Origin: Bifidobacterium breve
Lineage (GTDB): Bacteria; Actinomycetota; Actinomycetes; S36-B12
Assembly (NCBI GenBank): GCA_945900705.1
Contig: CAMDKJ010000060.1
Location: 1-9,074, forward strand
Length of the DNA stretch: 9,074 nt
Direction: 5' to 3'
The notes beneath the pieces are model-generated. The model searched no databases. It was not told the origin of the DNA and was given only the letters and a program-made list of their open reading frames with translations. Each line of letters starts with the position of its first letter. The stretch's first letter is position 1. This document shows positions 5,687 through 9,074 of this stretch, one piece after another. A program made the position numbers and the translations under genes.

Positions 5687-6907
5687 CTAATCGATGATGG
5701 TGCGCCTCGGGCCAATCCCCCACACGGCGTAATTCCACATCCAGTCGGCCATAACACTCACCCGGTTTCGTCCACCCGCGAGATAAGCAACATGCAGCGC
5801 CAACCAAGCCAGCCAAGCCGGCGTACCGTGCATCCTCATCCCACCAGGCATCTCTACGACCGCGCGCCGGCGCCCGATGGTTGCCATTTGACCTTTGTCT
5901 TTATAAACGAAGTCGGTAAAGGGTTGGCCAGCAAGTCGGGCGGATATCTGCTTTGCAACATGGCGTCCCATCTGCAGCGCAACCGGAGCAACCATCGGCA
6001 GTGGCCTGCCATCGACCCCATCTAAGCTCGCCGTGTCTCCAATAACCCAGAGACCTTCAGACAATTCGAGGGTTGCTGGCACCCGCAGTCGGTTTGCACG
6101 ATCGGAAACACCTAGGGCCGTCCAGGCTTCTGGGGCAGAAACTCCAGCGGCCCAAATCATCGTGCCGGCCGGCAATACTTCACCGGATTTCAAGTGGACA
6201 TCAGATTCATACATGCGGTCGACTGCTGCATCGACTAAGACCACCGCGCCAATTTCTTCTAACTCAGATTTCGCATGAGCACTGGACTTCTCGGTGAATG
6301 ACGGGAGTAACCTCGGCCCAGCTTCAACCAGGGTGACATGGCCAAACTCCGCCACCCGCGGGAATTCATGCTTCATGCTGCGTTGCAACTCGGCTACCGC
6401 GCCGGTAATTTCGACCCCGGTCGGGCCACCACCTACGACAACTACTCGTAGTGCTTCCTTTGGTTTCAAGCCGACGTCTACATCCTCGTACGTAATAAGC
6501 AAGCGGCGGCGGATTTCACGGGCCTCTTGAATTGATTTCATCTGCAGCGCATTCTCAGCCACGCCGGCCACCCCGAAGGTGGCACCCACGCTACCGGTCG
6601 CCAGCACCAAATCATCCCAGCCGATTACCGTTGCATCAGCCAAGCGCAGGTTCTTTGCGAGCGGATCGATCCGAACCACTTCACCGCGACGGAAGTCGAC
6701 GCCGGGGATTGCCGCTCGTACCGGGTAGGCGATGTCGTCCTCGGGTAGGCCTCCGGTCGCCACCTGATACAGCAAGGGTGAAAAAGTTTGATAAGGATTT
6801 CGATCAATTACCGTGACGTGGACCGCGGAGTTTTTTGCCATTTCACGGGCACAGGTGAGACCCGCGAAGCCCGCCCCAACAATTACGACCCGGTGTGAAC
6901 TTTCCAT
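5687..6907 (-). CDS. ndh: type II NADH:quinone dehydrogenase (NDH-2)
   Basis: NDH-2 is a single-subunit FAD enzyme on the inner face of the membrane that passes electrons from NADH to quinone without pumping protons. The 406-residue protein has the FAD Rossmann loop GAGFAG (11-16) with an acidic residue D35 at the end of the second strand. The quinone-side motif PLLYQVA (44-50), ATGS (103-106) and the NADH-binding loop GGGPTGVE (159-166) follow. WAAGV, VIGDTAS and the APVALQMGRHVA segment come later. The C-terminus (MADWMWNYAVWGIGPRR) is the amphipathic, aromatic tail that attaches NDH-2 to the membrane. No EF-hand insertion is seen. It lies 37 bases downstream of the ABC-F gene on the same strand, so read-through from that gene is possible, but TAGATT directly upstream suggests its own promoter. 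The frame is intact. Confidence 0.95.
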   Translation of the reverse strand: MESSHRVVIVGAGFAGLTCAREMAKNSAVHVTVIDRNPYQTFSPLLYQVATGGLPEDDIAYPVRAAIPGVDFRRGEVVRIDPLAKNLRLADATVIGWDDLVLATGSVGATFGVAGVAENALQMKSIQEAREIRRRLLITYEDVDVGLKPKEALRVVVVGGGPTGVEITGAVAELQRSMKHEFPRVAEFGHVTLVEAGPRLLPSFTEKSSAHAKSELEEIGAVVLVDAAVDRMYESDVHLKSGEVLPAGTMIWAAGVSAPEAWTALGVSDRANRLRVPATLELSEGLWVIGDTASLDGVDGRPLPMVAPVALQMGRHVAKQISARLAGQPFTDFVYKDKGQMATIGRRRAVVEMPGGMRMHGTPAWLAWLALHVAYLAGGRNRVSVMADWMWNYAVWGIGPRRTIID

Positions 6908-6913
6908 GACCCC

Positions 6914-6919
6914 AATCTA
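6914..6919 (-). promoter_or_regulatory. candidate -10 element of ndh (leaderless geometry)
   Basis: TAGATT matches TAnnnT and is followed by GGGGTC and then the ATG at 6907, a 6-base spacer that places the transcription start on the start codon. GGGG lies only 2 bases from the ATG, too close for a normal ribosome binding site. No -35 is recognisable at 16-20 bases. The box lies in the 37-base gap after the ABC-F stop. Confidence 0.45.
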
Positions 6920-6944
6920 TTCTGCTGTTGCCAAAAGCGCCGAC

Positions 6945-8729
6945 TCAGGCCATGGCCTCGGTAAGTTCGAGCCACAAATTCTCAAGGGCAACTCGGGCAG
7001 CCTGCAGATCAAGTAATTCCGCGTTCAGAGCCGAGATCCGCTCAAAGTTGGTGGCATGCTCGATCAATTCATCGTGAATCTCGTGCTCGCGCTTATCCAA
7101 CTTCTCGATCTGCCTTTCGGTGCGGGTAATTGCCTTGGCCGCCACTCTTTGATCGGCCGCTGAGGTAACCGGCTTCGAAGACGCAGATTTAGAATTCGAC
7201 CCTTGTGACCGGCGCACAGCCAAATACTCGTCGATCCCACCGGTAAGGGAAGACAGCTTCCGGTCGCCGTAAAGCCCGACAAAGTCATCACAAACTCGCT
7301 CAAGGAAATATCGATCATGTGAAATCACCAATAGGGTGCCGGCGAAGCCATCCAAGAGATCCTCGAGTGCGGTCAAAGTCTCAACATCGAAATCGTTGGT
7401 CGGTTCGTCGAGAATTAAGACGTTCGGCCCTTTCATCAACAGCCTCGTCAACTGCAAGCGGCGGCGCTCACCACCCGATAGGTCACCGACTTGGGTCCAC
7501 TGGGCATCGGAGTTAAAGCCGAGGCTCTCACAAAGTTGCGAGGCCGATAACTCCCGGCCCTTACCAAGGTCAACGCGTGAGGCGATGTGCTCAACAGCTT
7601 CGAGCACTCGCCATTTCGGATTCAATTCCTCAAGGTGCTGAGACAGGTAGGCGACTTTCACCGTGACCCCGGTCTTCAGTGAACCCTCAGACGGGGTCAC
7701 CTCACCTATTAACATGCGAATCAATGACGTCTTGCCGGCGCCATTGGACCCGATGATGCCAATGCGATCCCCCGGGCCGATATTCCAGGTGCAGTGATCA
7801 AGGAGTTCAATGGGACCATCAGCATTGCCCTGCCCAACGGTGAGCGAGGCGTCGTTGAGCTCGTAAACCGTTTTGCCGAGCCTCGATCCGGCAAAGGACA
7901 AGAGTTCAACGCTGTCGCGCGGGGGCGGCTCATTGCTTATCAGTTCATTCGCGGCTTCGATTCGAAACTTCGGTTTCGTGGTACGCGCAGGTGCACCACG
8001 CCGCAACCAAGCTAACTCCTTGCGCATCAGGTTTTGCCGCCGAGCCTCACTGGCTGAAGCCTGACGAAAACGCTCCGCTTTGGCGAGCACGAAGGACGAA
8101 TAACCACCCTCATACTCTTCAACCGCGCCGCCCACCACCTCCCAGGTGCGCTCACAAAGTGCATCGAGGAACCAGCGATCATGGGTGACAATCACGACTG
8201 CGAGTTTGGACTGCGCTTTCAAGTACTCAGCAAGCCAGGCGACTACTTCAACGTCGAGATGGTTGGTCGGCTCATCAAGTAGCAAAACATCAAGATCCGC
8301 GATCAAAGCGCGCGCCAGCTGCACACGGCGGCGCTCACCACCAGAAAGCCGTGCAAAAGTGCGAAGCAGCAGAGCTTCGTCGAACCCGCCTAGTAATCCG
8401 GTGAGAACTTCGCGAATCCGCGCGCTAGTTGCCCACTCGTGCACATCTTGCCCGGGCACGATGTAGTGACCCACTGTTTGATCCGGATCAACAACCTCGG
8501 CTTGGGAGACCAACCCGAGGGCAACATCCGAGCCGATCGTGACCCGGCCGGAGTTCAACGGCTCCAGCCCGGCGAGGGCATGAAGGAGGGTGGTCTTGCC
8601 GGCGCCATTGCGGCCTACGACCGCGATCCGCTCGCCGGCGCCAACCCCTAGAGATACCCCGTCCAGGAGGGGCCGCTCACCATATGACTTCGTCGCATTC
8701 TCGACACTGATGAGATTTCGGATAGCCAT
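6945..8729 (-). CDS. ABC-F family ATPase, Uup type
   Basis: A soluble protein with two ABC ATPase domains and no membrane segments, the hallmark of ABC-F factors, which act on the ribosome. From ATG 8729 it is 594 residues. Domain 1 has Walker A GRNGAGKT (39-46), signature LSGGE (128-132) and Walker B LLLDEPTNHLD (149-159). The linker carries LAWLRRGAPARTTKPK (239-254), close to the Uup-type linker. Domain 2 has GSNGAGKT (327-334), LSGGE (417-421) and LILDEPTNDFD (438-448). A charged coiled coil (about 525-594) ends the protein, as in Uup, where such a domain binds DNA or RNA. Both catalytic glutamate positions are intact, so it should hydrolyse ATP. It might instead be annotated as a drug-resistance ABC-F protein, but the linker and tail favour Uup. 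The upstream ATG at 8774 is rejected because it crosses the -10 box and the divergent gene. Confidence 0.9.
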   Translation of the reverse strand: MAIRNLISVENATKSYGERPLLDGVSLGVGAGERIAVVGRNGAGKTTLLHALAGLEPLNSGRVTIGSDVALGLVSQAEVVDPDQTVGHYIVPGQDVHEWATSARIREVLTGLLGGFDEALLLRTFARLSGGERRRVQLARALIADLDVLLLDEPTNHLDVEVVAWLAEYLKAQSKLAVVIVTHDRWFLDALCERTWEVVGGAVEEYEGGYSSFVLAKAERFRQASASEARRQNLMRKELAWLRRGAPARTTKPKFRIEAANELISNEPPPRDSVELLSFAGSRLGKTVYELNDASLTVGQGNADGPIELLDHCTWNIGPGDRIGIIGSNGAGKTSLIRMLIGEVTPSEGSLKTGVTVKVAYLSQHLEELNPKWRVLEAVEHIASRVDLGKGRELSASQLCESLGFNSDAQWTQVGDLSGGERRRLQLTRLLMKGPNVLILDEPTNDFDVETLTALEDLLDGFAGTLLVISHDRYFLERVCDDFVGLYGDRKLSSLTGGIDEYLAVRRSQGSNSKSASSKPVTSAADQRVAAKAITRTERQIEKLDKREHEIHDELIEHATNFERISALNAELLDLQAARVALENLWLELTEAMA

Positions 8730-8737
8730 CTGGGGCA

Positions 8738-8747
8738 AGTGTACGGT
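8738..8747. promoter_or_regulatory. overlapping divergent -10 elements
   Basis: The minus-strand hexamer TACACT (8738-8743) lies 8 bases before the ABC-F ATG at 8729. The plus-strand hexamer TACGGT (8742-8747) lies 7 bases before the ATG at 8755. Both match TAnnnT and they share the self-complementary TA at 8742-8743. The start codons are only 25 bases apart, leaving no room for leaders, so both mRNAs should be leaderless. -35 matches are poor on both sides. Confidence 0.5.
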
Positions 8748-8754
8748 TTCGCCC

Positions 8755-9074
8755 ATGCGCAGGCCGTGGGCCAAGGCGTCGGCACCCGATCAGGTCGCCA
8801 CCGCTGCCCCAGAGATGTCGGTACCCGTGATGTACGGCAATGGGCTGCACCTGCCGGTCTACCCGGCCCAAGTGCCGGAGATTCTCGAGACGCTGCGCGC
8901 ACCTGCTCTACCAGGTAATGCCGGTCTTCCCGACAACGAGGGTGTCTTTTGCGTTGACTGGGCCGGGATCCGCACCCGCATCGCCATGTTGCCGTGGGCG
9001 CCCATTCGTTTCGCCGGCACCACGCGGGCCCGCATCCCGATACCCAGTGATGGTTATCGGTCCGAAGCCGAGGA
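8755..9074 (+). CDS. uncharacterised protein, N-terminal part
   Basis: A frame opens with ATG 8755 and runs without a stop to the right edge, giving 106 residues. Codons favour G or C at the third position, as in the neighbouring genes, which supports coding. The start has no Shine-Dalgarno but lies 7 bases after TACGGT. Later methionines at 8815 and 8830 (MYGNGLHLPVYP) are alternatives and would sit closer to a conserved-looking region. The product has no signal peptide or membrane segment in the visible part. It contains a Pro-rich stretch (HLPVYPAQVPEILETL) and then alternating hydrophobic and charged residues with several tryptophans (VDWAGIRTRIAMLPWAPIRF), suggesting a beta-rich fold. 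I do not recognise the family. It is divergent from the ABC-F gene and may share control with it. Confidence 0.55.
   Translation, partial: MRRPWAKASAPDQVATAAPEMSVPVMYGNGLHLPVYPAQVPEILETLRAPALPGNAGLPDNEGVFCVDWAGIRTRIAMLPWAPIRFAGTTRARIPIPSDGYRSEAE

Noticed and set aside
5548..5757. Minus-strand 69-codon frame across the inverted repeat
   Set aside because: It overlaps the 3' end of ndh out of frame, and its content is explained by the repeat arms; no start signal is seen.
891..6907. Transhydrogenase and NDH-2 as one redox gene cluster
   Set aside because: Both affect NAD(H) pools, but they are separated by parA and the oppositely oriented secreted-protein gene and have separate promoters, so joint function from position is not supported.
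8730..8774. Extension of the ABC-F protein to an ATG at 8774
   Set aside because: The 15 extra residues cross the -10 boxes and overlap the divergent frame; MAIRNLISVENATKSYG is a normal ABC-F N-terminus.
1..9074. CRISPR array, insertion sequence, prophage, tRNA or rRNA
   Set aside because: I found no regularly spaced direct repeats, transposase or integrase motifs, terminal repeats or tRNA-like cloverleaf segments on either strand.

Overview
The window reads as the chromosome of an actinobacterium with moderate GC (high 50s per cent by eye). The lineage call rests on a uracil phosphoribosyltransferase gene divergent from a tRNA adenosine deaminase-associated protein (a mainly actinobacterial family), a secreted Septum_form-type protein, a three-subunit proton-translocating transhydrogenase, and start codons sitting 6-8 bases after TAnnnT-like -10 elements, the leaderless-mRNA geometry common in Actinobacteria. 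Genus or habitat cannot be decided from this window.

Layout, left to right. (1) Positions 1-144, minus: 5' end of the TadA-associated protein, cut by the window edge, divergent from upp (179-841, plus). (2) Positions 891-3714, minus: compact operon pntAA-pntAB-pntB for the membrane NAD(P) transhydrogenase, convergent with upp. (3) Positions 3835-4605, minus: an orphan ParA/Soj ATPase, divergent from (4) 4706-5551, plus: a secreted protein with two Septum_form-like repeats, four cysteines in each. (5) Positions 5552-5686: a convergent intergenic gap holding a long imperfect inverted repeat. (6) Positions 5687-6907, minus: type II NADH dehydrogenase. (7) Positions 6945-8729, minus: a Uup-type ABC-F ATPase just upstream of ndh. 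(8) From 8755 on the plus strand to the window edge: an unrecognised open frame, divergent from the ABC-F gene with only 25 bases between start codons.

Functionally the window is mostly core metabolism: pyrimidine salvage (Upp), tRNA-editing accessory, NAD(H)/NADP(H) balance (Pnt and NDH-2), ribosome-associated translation rescue (ABC-F), and a ParA plus Septum_form pair that may relate to cell division or envelope. No mobile element, CRISPR array, tRNA or rRNA was seen, and no gene-free stretch exceeds 300 bases. I found no clear new multi-gene system. The points most worth a second look are the overlapping divergent leaderless promoters near 8740, the duplicated four-cysteine secreted protein beside an orphan ParA, the 23-bp-arm inverted repeat near 5630, and the unknown open frame at the right edge.
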